From JAKLHL01 sp964411885 (GTDB lineage Bacteria; Bdellovibrionota; JAFGOL01), in contig CAYPMK010000001.1 in NCBI GenBank assembly GCA_964411885.1, positions 1 to 64,000 on the forward strand: a DNA stretch of 64,000 nucleotides, in the 5' to 3' direction. How positions within the stretch are numbered: position 1 is the stretch's first letter; each line of letters begins with the position of its first letter. Positions 28,293 to 36,957 of this stretch are shown here, in pieces. Below the pieces are notes generated by a model. The model saw only the letters and a program-made list of their open reading frames with translations. It made no database searches and was not told the origin of the DNA. Both the position numbers and the translations under genes were made by a program.

Positions 28293-29129
28293 ATGGGACA
28301 CATAATAGTGAATGAAGCAGAACAGATAATGGATAAACAAATAAAGGTGCTTGATAAGGGCTTTGTCAGGCTCGTAGATTATTACGGTAATGATTCAAGA
28401 ATAGTACAATCTGCAAGGGTCTCTTATGGAGAAGGTACAAAGACCGTAAGAGAAGACAAGATGCTGATAGATTATCTTTGGATGAATGAACACACTTCAC
28501 CTTTTGAACAAGTGGTTTTTACTTTTCATTGTAAGCTTCCAATATTTGTAGCGAGGCAATGGATTCGTCATAGAACAGCTAGAGTGAACGAAGTTTCTGG
28601 AAGATATTCTGTAATGAAAGAGGAGTTCTATACTCCTTCAGAAGACATGATATCTTTTCAAAGCAAAGACAACAAACAAGGTAGATCAAAAGACGAAGTA
28701 CCTGCTGAATTAAAACAGAAGGTTCTTGATATAATAAAAGAGCTTAATAACGATTCATATAAAAGTTATACAGAAATGGTAGAACATGGAATAGCCAGAG
28801 AACTAGCAAGGGTATGTTTACCTTTAAACCTTTATACAGAGTGGTATTGGCAGATAGATCTAAAGAATCTTTTACATTTTCTAAGATTAAGATTAGACGA
28901 CCATGCACAATATGAAATACGTGAATATGCAAAAGCCATGGCAGAGATAGTAAAGAAAGTTTGTCCATATACATGGGAATCATTTGAAGAACATACTCTT
29001 TATTCTACAAAATTATCTAGGACGGAATCAAATTTACTTAAAGATCTTTTTTCTGGCAAAGAGGTGGATAAGAGTAAAACTTGTTTTAAATCACTAGCAA
29101 AAAAATTGCCATTCGTAGTAGAAAAGTAG
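28293..29129 (+). CDS. thyX: FAD-dependent thymidylate synthase
   Basis: Makes dTMP from dUMP using flavin and methylenetetrahydrofolate. 278 residues from ATG 28293, with AAGGGG 8 bases upstream; a GTG directly before it is less likely. The ThyX motif is clear: RQWIRHRTARVNEVSGRYS, which fits RHRxxSxNExSxRY apart from Arg at one position. Other blocks are EHTSPFEQVVFTFH, GIARELARVCLPLN and LRLDDHAQYEIREYA. An N-terminal stretch of about 15 residues is extra. No thyA is seen. Confidence 0.95.
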   Translation: MGHIIVNEAEQIMDKQIKVLDKGFVRLVDYYGNDSRIVQSARVSYGEGTKTVREDKMLIDYLWMNEHTSPFEQVVFTFHCKLPIFVARQWIRHRTARVNEVSGRYSVMKEEFYTPSEDMISFQSKDNKQGRSKDEVPAELKQKVLDIIKELNNDSYKSYTEMVEHGIARELARVCLPLNLYTEWYWQIDLKNLLHFLRLRLDDHAQYEIREYAKAMAEIVKKVCPYTWESFEEHTLYSTKLSRTESNLLKDLFSGKEVDKSKTCFKSLAKKLPFVVEK

Positions 29130-29139
29130 AGATCTAAAA

Positions 29140-30363
29140 ATGTATAGCCGTTTCATAGAGGCTGGAATACCATTAAATAGAATTGAACTATCTTTGTCTG
29201 AGGCGTCTTACAGTTCTTTTATATCTGCCCTTGCTTCTTACAAAGATGGAGTTGATATAAATTCGACTTATCGTCCATATGATGTTGGAATAATAGGGCC
29301 GGGTGATTTTGGTGTAGCCCTTTCTGCTTCTTTGAGACCAGAACTAAATATATTATTCTATGATGTAGAATCTGTAAGAAACATATTTAGCTCTGTTACT
29401 AGGATAAGCACCAATAGGAGTTTTATTCATCATTTTGAGGCTAATATTGATTTTACACATGAACTAAAAAAAGTATTAGAAGCCAGATATATAATACTCA
29501 GTGTTCCTGCTAACGTTATTCCTTCTATGATAGATAAGATAAAGCTATGTATTCCCGATTCTTATAAAAATAAACAATATGTTTTAGTCTCTAAAGGTTT
29601 TATAGGAAAAGGATATATTCCTCACAGATGGCTTGAAAAGAATGGAATACCTTTTGATAATATAATATGGGCTAGTGGTGGTAACGTCGCTAAAGAAGTG
29701 ATAGAAAAGAAAAGATTTAAGATATCTGTGGTTTCCATAAATAAGAATAAAAAAACTAGACGTGAATTCGCCTCCTTTTTTAATAAAGAATATCTTACAC
29801 CTCTTGAATATAGCGGATCTGCACTTCTTGCTTGTGAGTTAGGAGGAATACTAAAAAATTATTATGCTGGTTTAGGCAGATATATACTTTCAAAATATGG
29901 TGAGGATGTTTTTAAGAAATATAAATATATGGCTAGATCTGAATTCAGAAAATCTGTAAGGATGGTTTCTAGTTCTCCCACAGTCTCTATAAGAGCATGG
30001 GTCATAAGAAAAGCTAGTCATGGCCCTGCCTTTTGGGAAGATCTTGATGTAACAGTAAGGGATGGAAGAAATGGCTTCTTTGGTGAAGCTGTTTTTTCTG
30101 GTTCAAGTGTTACAAAAGCTCTAAATGAACTTGGACTTGTAGAGTCATTTAAAACAGTGTTCTCCACGCTATCTTTATTTAACAGATTAAGTAGGAACAG
30201 GTTTAAAAAATTAAAAATACTAAAATCAATATTGGATATATATGAAGAGCTTCACATAGAATATCTTGAATGTGGAGACGCTTTTATTTCTGAAGAATCA
30301 AAAGATCTAATAACTAAATTAGAGAGGAAGATACTGCTCTATAAACCATATTGGTTTTTTTGA
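29140..30363 (+). CDS. Divergent glycerol-3-phosphate-dehydrogenase-like protein
   Basis: 407 residues, NAD(P)-dependent GpsA-like fold. About 48 residues precede the Rossmann motif GIIGPGDFGVALSASL (normal GpsA begins there, with GAGAWG). Then YVLVSKGFIGKG and GGNVAKEVIEK resemble the GpsA active-site blocks, and CELGGILKNYYAGLGRYI keeps the catalytic lysine. The C-terminal 90 residues beyond VRDGRNGFFGEAV are longer than usual. Total length exceeds canonical GpsA (about 330). Substrate may still be dihydroxyacetone phosphate, but the changes make this uncertain. It follows thyX by 10 bases with no obvious Shine-Dalgarno beyond GAGAT. Confidence 0.7.
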   Translation: MYSRFIEAGIPLNRIELSLSEASYSSFISALASYKDGVDINSTYRPYDVGIIGPGDFGVALSASLRPELNILFYDVESVRNIFSSVTRISTNRSFIHHFEANIDFTHELKKVLEARYIILSVPANVIPSMIDKIKLCIPDSYKNKQYVLVSKGFIGKGYIPHRWLEKNGIPFDNIIWASGGNVAKEVIEKKRFKISVVSINKNKKTRREFASFFNKEYLTPLEYSGSALLACELGGILKNYYAGLGRYILSKYGEDVFKKYKYMARSEFRKSVRMVSSSPTVSIRAWVIRKASHGPAFWEDLDVTVRDGRNGFFGEAVFSGSSVTKALNELGLVESFKTVFSTLSLFNRLSRNRFKKLKILKSILDIYEELHIEYLECGDAFISEESKDLITKLERKILLYKPYWFF

Positions 30364-30444
30364 TATCACAAATAATTCACAAAACTTTAAGAAGAGTTTC
30401 ACTTACTTCATGTATTATTCCTCTTATATAGGGAGGATACTTGA

Positions 30445-30873
30445 ATGAAAATAATGTTAATGATGTTGTTGTTTGTGCCTACAATTCTTTTAGCAGATAA
30501 CGATCCAGAAGCTAATAATGAGGCTATAGCTAGAAAAAGTAATATTCTTGTTGGTTTGATAGGAGAAGAACTTATCGCAAGATATGGAGAAGATCTTGTA
30601 GATAATATGTTGGAAGGAAAAGATAAAAACGTAAAAAAAATAATATCCAATATAGAAGATAACGAGCTTAATAATTTGGATTGTTTTACCATAACAGATT
30701 ATTTTGGCGAACCGGATAACAAATATAAACCAAATAGAGATCTTGATATGGAACTCATGAGAGATATTCTTTTGAACTGTGAAGAGATAATGCTTTTTTT
30801 AGAACCCTTCGGTGGTGTTTCTGATGTATCAATGAAATATTTTCTAAGCAATTCCGTCCTTAGATATAGTTGA
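30445..30873 (+). CDS. Small exported protein of unknown function
   Basis: 142 residues. Residues 1-17 (MKIMLMMLLFVPTILLA) form a signal peptide, cleavage near LLA-DN. The mature part is acidic and helical, with no motif I recognise; two cysteines (near residues 78 and 112) might form a disulphide in the periplasm. GGGAGGATAC precedes the ATG, a good ribosome site. About 80 bases separate it from the upstream dehydrogenase gene. Confidence 0.65.
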   Translation: MKIMLMMLLFVPTILLADNDPEANNEAIARKSNILVGLIGEELIARYGEDLVDNMLEGKDKNVKKIISNIEDNELNNLDCFTITDYFGEPDNKYKPNRDLDMELMRDILLNCEEIMLFLEPFGGVSDVSMKYFLSNSVLRYS

Positions 30874-30923
30874 CTTTAGTTATATTGGGTTTAGTATTTT
30901 CATCATAATAGGAGGGACTATAG

Positions 30924-31112
30924 ATGAAAACTATTATCAAGATCTGTGCTATTTTAACCATCGTTGGTGGTTTGAATTGGGGATTGGTAGGACTTTTTAA
31001 TTTTGATCTTGTTGCATTTCTATTTGGATACATGTCTGTTTTTTCAAGATTAATTTACAGCTTGGTAGGTATTTCTGCCCTTATTTATCTTTTCCGTGCA
31101 TTCAAAGCTTAG
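30924..31112 (+). CDS. DUF378 family small membrane protein
   Basis: 62 residues with two TM segments: ICAILTIVGGLNWGLVGLF and LIYSLVGISALIYLF. The GGLNWGLVG block is the DUF378 signature. Function unknown. AGGAGGGAC precedes the ATG. A strong hairpin terminator follows 7 bases after the stop, so it closes its transcript. Confidence 0.88.
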   Translation: MKTIIKICAILTIVGGLNWGLVGLFNFDLVAFLFGYMSVFSRLIYSLVGISALIYLFRAFKA

Positions 31113-31118
31113 TTTTTT

Positions 31119-31148
31119 AGTGGGCAGGCTAAAATTAGCCTGCCCACT
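31119..31148 (+). terminator. Hairpin terminator after the DUF378 gene
   Basis: Perfect 13-bp stem AGTGGGCAGGCTA / TAGCCTGCCCACT around a 4-base loop. It is followed by TATATCTTT, a weak T-run. It lies between the DUF378 stop and the ssb leader, with ssb on the same strand. Confidence 0.75.
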
Positions 31149-31264
31149 TATATCTTTCATACAAACAGTATAAATATCTGAACATTATTTTAAATAATCT
31201 CTTTATCAAAGGCAGGTCATGTTCTTGCTTCTTATGCTCATATATTTTTTTGGAGGTATAGAAC

Positions 31265-31609
31265 ATGAATTCTACTAACAAAGTGGTGCTTGTAGGTCAT
31301 CTTGGTGCTGATCCAAGATGTGTGTCAACAAGTACAGGAAGGAAAGTCGCTAATTTTAGTATTGCAACCAACGATTTCATTAAATCTGGAGATGGAGAAA
31401 AGATCAAAAGAACTGATTGGCACAAAGTCGTTGTTTGGGGCAAAACAGCAGATGCATGTGAAAAGTTGCTAAAGAAAGGATCGATGGTATTGGTTGAGGG
31501 CAAGATCCGGAACATAATAAATGAAGAATCAAAAGTACCCAGTTATGAAATATACGCGAGTAATGTTTCTTTTATTTCTAATTGGGGCAAAAAAGAAGAG
31601 CAACAATGA
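31265..31609 (+). CDS. ssb: Single-stranded DNA-binding protein, short form
   Basis: 114 residues, a complete OB fold: NKVVLVGHLGADP, GRKVANFSIATND, TDWHKVVVWGK, LLKKGSMVLVEGKIR and YEIYASNVSFIS. It ends in GKKEEQQ right after the OB fold. There is no disordered tail and no acidic DDDIPF-type tip, the site that recruits RecJ, RecO, PriA and polymerase clamp loader in usual SSB. It may be a second SSB in this genome. TTGGAGG precedes the ATG, and a terminator follows at once, so it is a single-gene unit. Confidence 0.93.
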   Translation: MNSTNKVVLVGHLGADPRCVSTSTGRKVANFSIATNDFIKSGDGEKIKRTDWHKVVVWGKTADACEKLLKKGSMVLVEGKIRNIINEESKVPSYEIYASNVSFISNWGKKEEQQ

Positions 31610-31614
31610 ATGAT

Positions 31615-31650
31615 AAAAAAGGGGGATACATTTTTGTGTCCCCCTTTTTT
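31615..31650. terminator. Bidirectional terminator between ssb and the GTPase gene
   Basis: A-run plus GGGGGATAC at 31615-31629 pairs with GTGTCCCCC plus T-run at 31636-31650, with one G-U pair and a six-base loop. A T-run follows the stem in either direction, so it can stop ssb and the convergent operon ending at 31662. Confidence 0.92.
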
Positions 31651-31661
31651 ATCTATCTCTT

Positions 31662-32978
31662 TTATATGAATTTTTTCTGTTTAAGTATGCTCTTTAAACA
31701 AGGTTGTCCTATTTCCTGTAGTTCATATCCAACACGAACGTTAGGTTTCTTTATCTTGATTAGTCTACCTAAGTCTATCGGTGTGGCTATTATAACAAAA
31801 TCTACTTTTGCTTTAGCTATGGTCTTTTCCAGATCTTTTATTTGCTTTTTACCATACCCCATTGCAGGAAGTATAGGACCTATGTTTGGGTATTTTTTGA
31901 AAGTCTGGTCTATTTCGCCTACAACAAAAGGTCTTGGATCAACTATTTCTGCGGCTCCAAATTTTTGTGCTGCAACGAACCCAGCACCATACTGCATTTC
32001 TCCATGTGTCAAGGTTGGGCCATCTTCAACGACTAATACTTTTTTGCCTCTTATTGATTCTCCGCCTTTTACAAATATAGGAGAAGCTGCTTCTACTATA
32101 GTAGCTGTAGGATTAACACAACTTACGTTCTGTCTTACTATCTCTATGTCTTCAAGATTAGCTGTATCTATTTTATTTATTACAACAACATGAGCTCTTC
32201 TTATGTTTGTTTCTCCAGGATGATACATTACTTCATGACCGGGTCTGTGTGGATCTGCAACTACTATCTCTAGGTCTGATGCGTAGAAAGGTATATCGTT
32301 GTTCCCCCCATCCCAAAGAATAACATCTGCTTCTTTTTCTGCTTCTCTGAGTATGGCCTCGTAGTCAACACCAGCGTAAACTACAACGCCTCTTGTGATA
32401 TGTGGCTCGTATTCTTCCATTTCTTCTATTGTACATTTATGTTTTTTAAGGTCTTGTATACTGCTGAACCTTTGAACTTTTTGTTTTGCAAGATCTCCGT
32501 ATGGCATTGGGTGCCTAATCGCTACAACTTTTTTGCCTGCTTCTATTAATATCTCTGATACTCTTCTGGTCGTCTGACTTTTTCCACATCCTGTTCTTGT
32601 TGCACATATTGATATTACTGGTTTTGTGCTTTTTACCATGGTTGTTTTTGGACCCATTAATCTAAAATCTGGTCCCATTGACATCACCCATGATCCTTTA
32701 GCCATTACTCTGTCGTGAGGAATATCGCTATAGGCAAAAACGACTTCGTCAGGGTTATATTTTTTTATCAACTGAGGTAGTTCTTCTTCTGCATGTATTG
32801 GAATCCCTTTTGGATAATTTGATCCACAAAGTTCTGCAGGATATTTCCTTCCTTCTATGTCTGGGATCTGAGTTGCTGTAAAAGCTACTACTTCATAATT
32901 AGGATTGTTCCTGTAATAAACATTGAAATTGTGGAAGTCCCTTCCAGCTGCGCCCATAATGATCACTTTCTTCTTCAT
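31662..32978 (-). CDS. Cyclic 2,3-diphosphoglycerate synthetase-like P-loop protein
   Basis: 438 residues. N-terminal Rossmann-like part: MKKKVIIMGAAGRDFHNFNV, VVAFTATQIPDIEGR. A P-loop follows (SICATRTGCGKSQTTR, near residue 135), then RHPMPYGDLAKQ, ILWDGGNNDIPFY and VVINKIDTAN. This matches the archaeal cDPG synthetase family and the related bacterial GTPases of unknown role. In methanogens the product is a thermoprotectant, but whether bacterial members make it is not known to me. Last gene of a four-gene minus-strand operon: its ATG overlaps the PAP2 stop by 4 bases. Confidence 0.78.
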   Translation of the reverse strand: MKKKVIIMGAAGRDFHNFNVYYRNNPNYEVVAFTATQIPDIEGRKYPAELCGSNYPKGIPIHAEEELPQLIKKYNPDEVVFAYSDIPHDRVMAKGSWVMSMGPDFRLMGPKTTMVKSTKPVISICATRTGCGKSQTTRRVSEILIEAGKKVVAIRHPMPYGDLAKQKVQRFSSIQDLKKHKCTIEEMEEYEPHITRGVVVYAGVDYEAILREAEKEADVILWDGGNNDIPFYASDLEIVVADPHRPGHEVMYHPGETNIRRAHVVVINKIDTANLEDIEIVRQNVSCVNPTATIVEAASPIFVKGGESIRGKKVLVVEDGPTLTHGEMQYGAGFVAAQKFGAAEIVDPRPFVVGEIDQTFKKYPNIGPILPAMGYGKKQIKDLEKTIAKAKVDFVIIATPIDLGRLIKIKKPNVRVGYELQEIGQPCLKSILKQKKFI

Positions 32979-33637
32979 TCTGTTCTCTCCTTTATAGGTT
33001 TATAGAGTAATAATTTAAGTACTTCTGCTGTTATATACACGATAAACAGCGATGTTACAACATCAGATAAGAAATGGCCTCCCTGTATGATCCTTGATAA
33101 AGACATTACAGTCCCGTAGATAAGTCCTAGAGAGCCAAATATTAGCGCTTTTCTTTTCTTTAGTATATAAAAAGGGAACATCATAAAGAATCCATTGGCT
33201 GCGTGTCCGCTAGGAAAAGAATTTCCATCATTCTTGTTGCCAAATAATTCAATATTTGGAGAGAAAGGTGTTCTGAATTCATATTTGCCGCCAAACTCTT
33301 TTGTCTCTACGGGGCGTGGTCTCCCCCAAGTTATTTTAGTAGTTTGTACTATTATGCCGGGAGCTATAATGAACAATAATAAGACGAACAGGAACTTTTT
33401 TTTGTGTTTTTTAATTGAAGCTAGGTTTGATGGCAAGAAACTAATTATAAGTAATATTCCAGCTATAATTCCACATAAGTTTGGCAGGATATTTCCGTAC
33501 TTGTACATCAATGGCCATATTTGATTATGTGGAACAGGCTCGTAAAGTATCTTTGACACCTTTATGTCCATTCCAAACAAAGATATTATTATTAAGACCA
33601 ACAACAATGCTAGAAATATTAGAAAGACTTTTTTCAA
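32975..33637 (-). CDS. PAP2-family membrane phosphatase
   Basis: 220 residues, about six TM helices. The three PAP2 phosphatase motifs are present: KITWGRPRP (KxxxxxxRP type), FPSGHAANGF, and SRIIQGGHFLSDVV with the catalytic histidine. Substrates in the family are lipid phosphates (undecaprenyl-PP, lipid A, phosphatidylglycerol-P). Its place between manC and the envelope SPOR gene suggests lipid A or carrier-lipid work. Overlaps of 4 bases on both sides make it part of the manC operon. Confidence 0.9.
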   Translation of the reverse strand: MKKVFLIFLALLLVLIIISLFGMDIKVSKILYEPVPHNQIWPLMYKYGNILPNLCGIIAGILLIISFLPSNLASIKKHKKKFLFVLLLFIIAPGIIVQTTKITWGRPRPVETKEFGGKYEFRTPFSPNIELFGNKNDGNSFPSGHAANGFFMMFPFYILKKRKALIFGSLGLIYGTVMSLSRIIQGGHFLSDVVTSLFIVYITAEVLKLLLYKPIKERTE

Positions 33638-34713
33638 ATGTATCCCTCAAAACCTTTTTGTTTTAGAAGCTCTACGATCTCTTTTATTTTTTGACCGCTG
33701 TCTTTGTTGGCTATTAATAGTGCATCGGGTGTATCAACAACTATTACATTATTTACATCTAGCAATGCTATTATTTTTTTCTTATCTTGTTTTTTGATTA
33801 TATTACCTTTTGATCTTATCTTTATTGCATCTTCATCGCTGATAATTTTTTCTAAACTGTTCCAAGCACCCAGATCATCCCATCCGATGTTAGCTGGTAT
33901 TGTTATTGAGGATGGAAGTTTTTCTATTAAACCATGATCTATTGATATGGATGGTAGTTTTGGGAATTCACGATTAAAGACTTCTGTTTCTTTTTTTGTT
34001 CCAAAGGCCTTTGATATTTTTTTTATGCCACTATGAAGTTTTGGCATATATTGCTTTACAGCATAATTAATATATCCAGCACGAACAATGAATATGCCTG
34101 CATTCCAAAGATGATCTTTGTTTTTTAAAAATTCTTTTGCCTTGTCTATACTAGGCTTTTCTTTAAATCCCTTGCTCTTATATGCCTTAACGCCGTCTAT
34201 GGATTCTATGAGGCCCCCTTTCTTTATATAACCGTAACCAGTGTGAGGGGAGCTAGGCTCTATACCTATGGTAACTAATTGATCTTTTCTTTTACATACT
34301 TTTATTCCAGTTGATATTATCTTTCTGAAGTGTGCTGATTTCTTTATAAGATGATCAGAAGGACAAACGACCAGTATATCGTTTTCGCTATGATAGTATG
34401 ATATTCTTGCAGCCATATAGGCAATACAAGGGGCTGTATTCCTTCCTTTTGGCTCAAACACAAAATTGATACCTCGTATCCTCGAGAGTTCCTTTTTGAT
34501 TATCTTCTTTGTAGAGATGTTGCTTACAACGTGAATATTCTTGTTGTTAAATAATGGTTTTAATCTCTCTATTGTTAAGTTTAAAAGGGTTTTGTTAGAT
34601 ACTATTTTTAGGAATTGTTTGGGCCTTGAAGCTCTGCTCAAAGGCCAAAATCGAGTGCCACTGCCACCAGCCATTATTATACAGTGTGCAAGATTTTTTA
34701 TAGAACCTTTCAC
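33634..34713 (-). CDS. manC: Mannose-1-phosphate guanylyltransferase
   Basis: Makes GDP-mannose from mannose-1-phosphate and GTP, for surface polysaccharide. 359 residues, the short form without the fused isomerase domain. Seen: the nucleotidyltransferase signature CIIMAGGSGTRFWPLSR followed by RPKQFLKI, VFEPKGRNTAPCIAYMA, VCPSDHLI, GIEPSSPHTGYGYI, KGFKEKPSIDKA, LWNAGIFI and GWDDLGAW. All catalytic blocks are intact. Its start codon overlaps the SPOR stop by one base. Confidence 0.94.
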   Translation of the reverse strand: MKGSIKNLAHCIIMAGGSGTRFWPLSRASRPKQFLKIVSNKTLLNLTIERLKPLFNNKNIHVVSNISTKKIIKKELSRIRGINFVFEPKGRNTAPCIAYMAARISYYHSENDILVVCPSDHLIKKSAHFRKIISTGIKVCKRKDQLVTIGIEPSSPHTGYGYIKKGGLIESIDGVKAYKSKGFKEKPSIDKAKEFLKNKDHLWNAGIFIVRAGYINYAVKQYMPKLHSGIKKISKAFGTKKETEVFNREFPKLPSISIDHGLIEKLPSSITIPANIGWDDLGAWNSLEKIISDEDAIKIRSKGNIIKKQDKKKIIALLDVNNVIVVDTPDALLIANKDSGQKIKEIVELLKQKGFEGYI

Positions 34714-35270
34714 TAGTCTACTCTTCTTATTAAGTAACTTGTTATCTTGCCTTGTTTTTTTAACATTTCTGCAAACATATCTGCGCTTGATTTTTTATCA
34801 AAGAAACCTATTCCTACTCTATACCATAAACCTTTACCGGGTATTTCTGCTTCCATATAATAGGCCATTTTATATCCGTCATCCAACAAGGATCTTGCTT
34901 CTCTTTGAGCCTCTTCTTCGTCTTGATACGAGCTTATTTGTATTGTGTATTTTCCTTTTATCTCAGAGGTTATTTCTTTTATTCCAAGTTCACTATAAGC
35001 TTTTTTTACTTTGTCCTCATCTTTAGCGTTGCTATTCTCTAATACTACGGTGGTTTCTTCTTGGGTTTTAGTTTCTGGGTCTACTTTAGCTTCAAGTTCT
35101 TCTATCATTTTTTGGTTGTTCTCAAGTATGGCCTGACAATCGTTTTGTAGTATGTTTTTGCCTAGCCTTATACCAACAGCAAATATGAGTGAACCGCCAA
35201 TCAGGAATAGTATGAATAAAAGGACAAGTTCACCTTTCTTTATTTTGTAATGAGATTGGTTCCCTTCCAT
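34713..35270 (-). CDS. SPOR-domain membrane protein
   Basis: 185 residues. A short cytoplasmic start, one TM helix (LVLLFILFLIGGSLIFAVGI, about 14-33), a coiled-coil/acidic linker (residues about 45-95), then a C-terminal SPOR-like repeat: YTIQISSYQDEEEAQREAR ... GLWYRVGIGFFDKKSSADM. SPOR domains bind denuded glycan at septa, so division or murein remodelling is likely. GGTGG lies before the ATG. It is the first gene of the minus-strand operon reaching 31662, divergent from hldD. Confidence 0.85.
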   Translation of the reverse strand: MEGNQSHYKIKKGELVLLFILFLIGGSLIFAVGIRLGKNILQNDCQAILENNQKMIEELEAKVDPETKTQEETTVVLENSNAKDEDKVKKAYSELGIKEITSEIKGKYTIQISSYQDEEEAQREARSLLDDGYKMAYYMEAEIPGKGLWYRVGIGFFDKKSSADMFAEMLKKQGKITSYLIRRVD

Positions 35271-35340
35271 TTTCCACCTCTATTGGCTTTTTACTCTGAG
35301 TTGTCAAAAAATGCTAGTAGTTTGATGTCTTTGTGGGGTA

Positions 35341-35346
35341 TATAAT
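35341..35346 (+). promoter_or_regulatory. Probable -10 element for hldD
   Basis: A perfect TATAAT 36 bases before the hldD ATG. The 17-base position upstream reads TAGTTT, a weak -35. AAGGAG just before ATG 35382 is the ribosome site. Confidence 0.45.
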
Positions 35347-35381
35347 ATCTTTTGTTGGCCTAATATAAAAAGGAGATTTTT

Positions 35382-36347
35382 ATGATAGTTGTAACAGGAG
35401 CTGCAGGATTTATTGGTAGTGTTATAGCTCAAGACCTTTTCAGAAATGGCGCCAAAGATTTGATACTTGTAGACAAGTTCACAAAACAGGACAAATGGAA
35501 AAATATAGCTGGTATTAATTTTAAGGAATTTGTTGATAGAGATCTTTTTTTAGACAAGTTAGAAAAAGGTGATCTTGGTATTCCAGACGCTGTGATACAC
35601 ATGGGGGCCTGTGCTAATACTACTGAATTCAATATGGACTACCTTATGTCCCAAAACTATGAATACAGCAAAAGATTGTGTTTATGGTGTATTAATAAAA
35701 AAGTTAGATTTATATATGCTTCTTCAGCCTCTATATATGGTGACGGATCAAAGGGGTTTGATGATTCAAGTGATCTTACTTTAGCGATGCATCCTCTTAA
35801 TCCTTATGGTTTTTCAAAATTAGTTTTTGATCGATGGGTAATCAATAATGGTCTTACTGGTTTTGTTGCTGGTATGAGGTTTTTTAATGTCTTTGGGCCC
35901 AATGAGTATCACAAGGGTGCTATGAGTAGCATAATATACAGATCTTTCCCTATGGCAAAAAAAGAGGGTGTTGTACGATTATTCAAGTCTTATAAAAAGG
36001 ATTTTCCAGACGGTGGACAAAGAAGGGATTTTATTTATATTAAAGATATTCTGTCTGTAACTAATTTCCTCTTGCACAATAATGTTTGCGGAATATTCAA
36101 TGTTGGTACTGGGCACGCCAGATCTTTTAATGATCTTGCAGATTCGTTGTTGTCATCCCTGGGGTGTAAGAAGGTTTTAAAAGAATATTTTGATATGCCA
36201 GAGGATATAAGAAATAAATACCAGTATTTTACAGAGGCCAACATGAATTCTCTTAGAAATGCTGGATATAAAAAAGAGTTTATGTCGTTAGAAGATTCAA
36301 TTAACGATTATGTGCAGGGTTATTTGCTCTCGAACAGGAATTATTAA
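35382..36347 (+). CDS. hldD: ADP-L-glycero-D-manno-heptose 6-epimerase
   Basis: Epimerises ADP-D,D-heptose to ADP-L,D-heptose for LPS inner core. 321 residues, extended SDR fold. Seen: NAD motif VTGAAGFIGS, HMGACANTTE, active-site serine region YASSASIYG, the YxxxK pair in NPYGFSKL, and the HldD hallmarks KDFPDGGQRRDFIYIKD, FNVGTGHARSF and MPEDIRNKYQYFTEA. This shows the organism builds a heptose-containing LPS core. Its last 47 bases overlap the convergent recO gene. Confidence 0.95.
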   Translation: MIVVTGAAGFIGSVIAQDLFRNGAKDLILVDKFTKQDKWKNIAGINFKEFVDRDLFLDKLEKGDLGIPDAVIHMGACANTTEFNMDYLMSQNYEYSKRLCLWCINKKVRFIYASSASIYGDGSKGFDDSSDLTLAMHPLNPYGFSKLVFDRWVINNGLTGFVAGMRFFNVFGPNEYHKGAMSSIIYRSFPMAKKEGVVRLFKSYKKDFPDGGQRRDFIYIKDILSVTNFLLHNNVCGIFNVGTGHARSFNDLADSLLSSLGCKKVLKEYFDMPEDIRNKYQYFTEANMNSLRNAGYKKEFMSLEDSINDYVQGYLLSNRNY

Positions 36348-36957
36348 TTAGTTCATACATCATTACAAATGATTTTGGAGAGTTATTAAGAATAGAAGAA
36401 TGTAGTTGTTCCATTCTATAGAGCTGTTCTTTTGCATTATTTATTTTTATCATGCTTGAAGTAAATCCAGTTTCGTTAAAAAGGACCATGCAGAGTTCGT
36501 ATGCTATATTAATCAGCTGATTCATGTCGTTGTTTTGTATTTCTTCTATTTCTTTAATATGTTGTTCTATTGTTTCGAAAAAACTTTTTCCACTTTTTCC
36601 ACAGGGCTCTAATTGGTTTAAAAGCATAGAGGCTAATTCTAGGATATAACAAGAAGTGATGAATTTGTTTACGTTGTTTATTATGTTTGGGAAGGTCCTC
36701 TTTATTTCTTTGATAGAAGAGATAGTAAAGATCATTTCACCGTTGCTCTCTTTGGTTTGGAATTCAGCTTCTATTATCTTGAAATATTCTAAGCCACCTT
36801 TAAATCTTTTCGATAATCTTCTTCCACCGAAGGCAAAACTTTTTATTAATCCACGATTATTAGTTATGGCGGTTACGAGTATATGGCCGTCACCGAAGTC
36901 TTTCTTGGTAAGTATTATCGTTGGTTCTATGAATGTTCCGTTCAAAATATTTTCCAT
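36301..36957 (-). CDS. recO: DNA repair protein RecO
   Basis: Loads RecA on SSB-coated DNA with RecR. 218 residues, a little short (about 240 usual). The N-terminal OB fold reads FGDGHILVTAITNNRGLIKSFAFG with GGRRLSKRFKGGLEYFKI, a typical RecO pattern. The C-terminal helical domain has a conserved-style FITSCYILELASMLL, without a cysteine zinc motif. It starts inside the 3' end of the MgtE-like gene (16-base overlap) and ends inside hldD, an unusually crowded position. ATG 36957 has no clear Shine-Dalgarno, so translational coupling is likely. Confidence 0.82.
   Translation of the reverse strand: MENILNGTFIEPTIILTKKDFGDGHILVTAITNNRGLIKSFAFGGRRLSKRFKGGLEYFKIIEAEFQTKESNGEMIFTISSIKEIKRTFPNIINNVNKFITSCYILELASMLLNQLEPCGKSGKSFFETIEQHIKEIEEIQNNDMNQLINIAYELCMVLFNETGFTSSMIKINNAKEQLYRMEQLHSSILNNSPKSFVMMYELINNSCSRANNPAHNR

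Noticed and set aside
31582..32193. 203-codon plus-strand frame beginning inside ssb's end
   Set aside because: Runs through the terminator and antisense to the GTPase gene; composition is that of a reverse-strand shadow.
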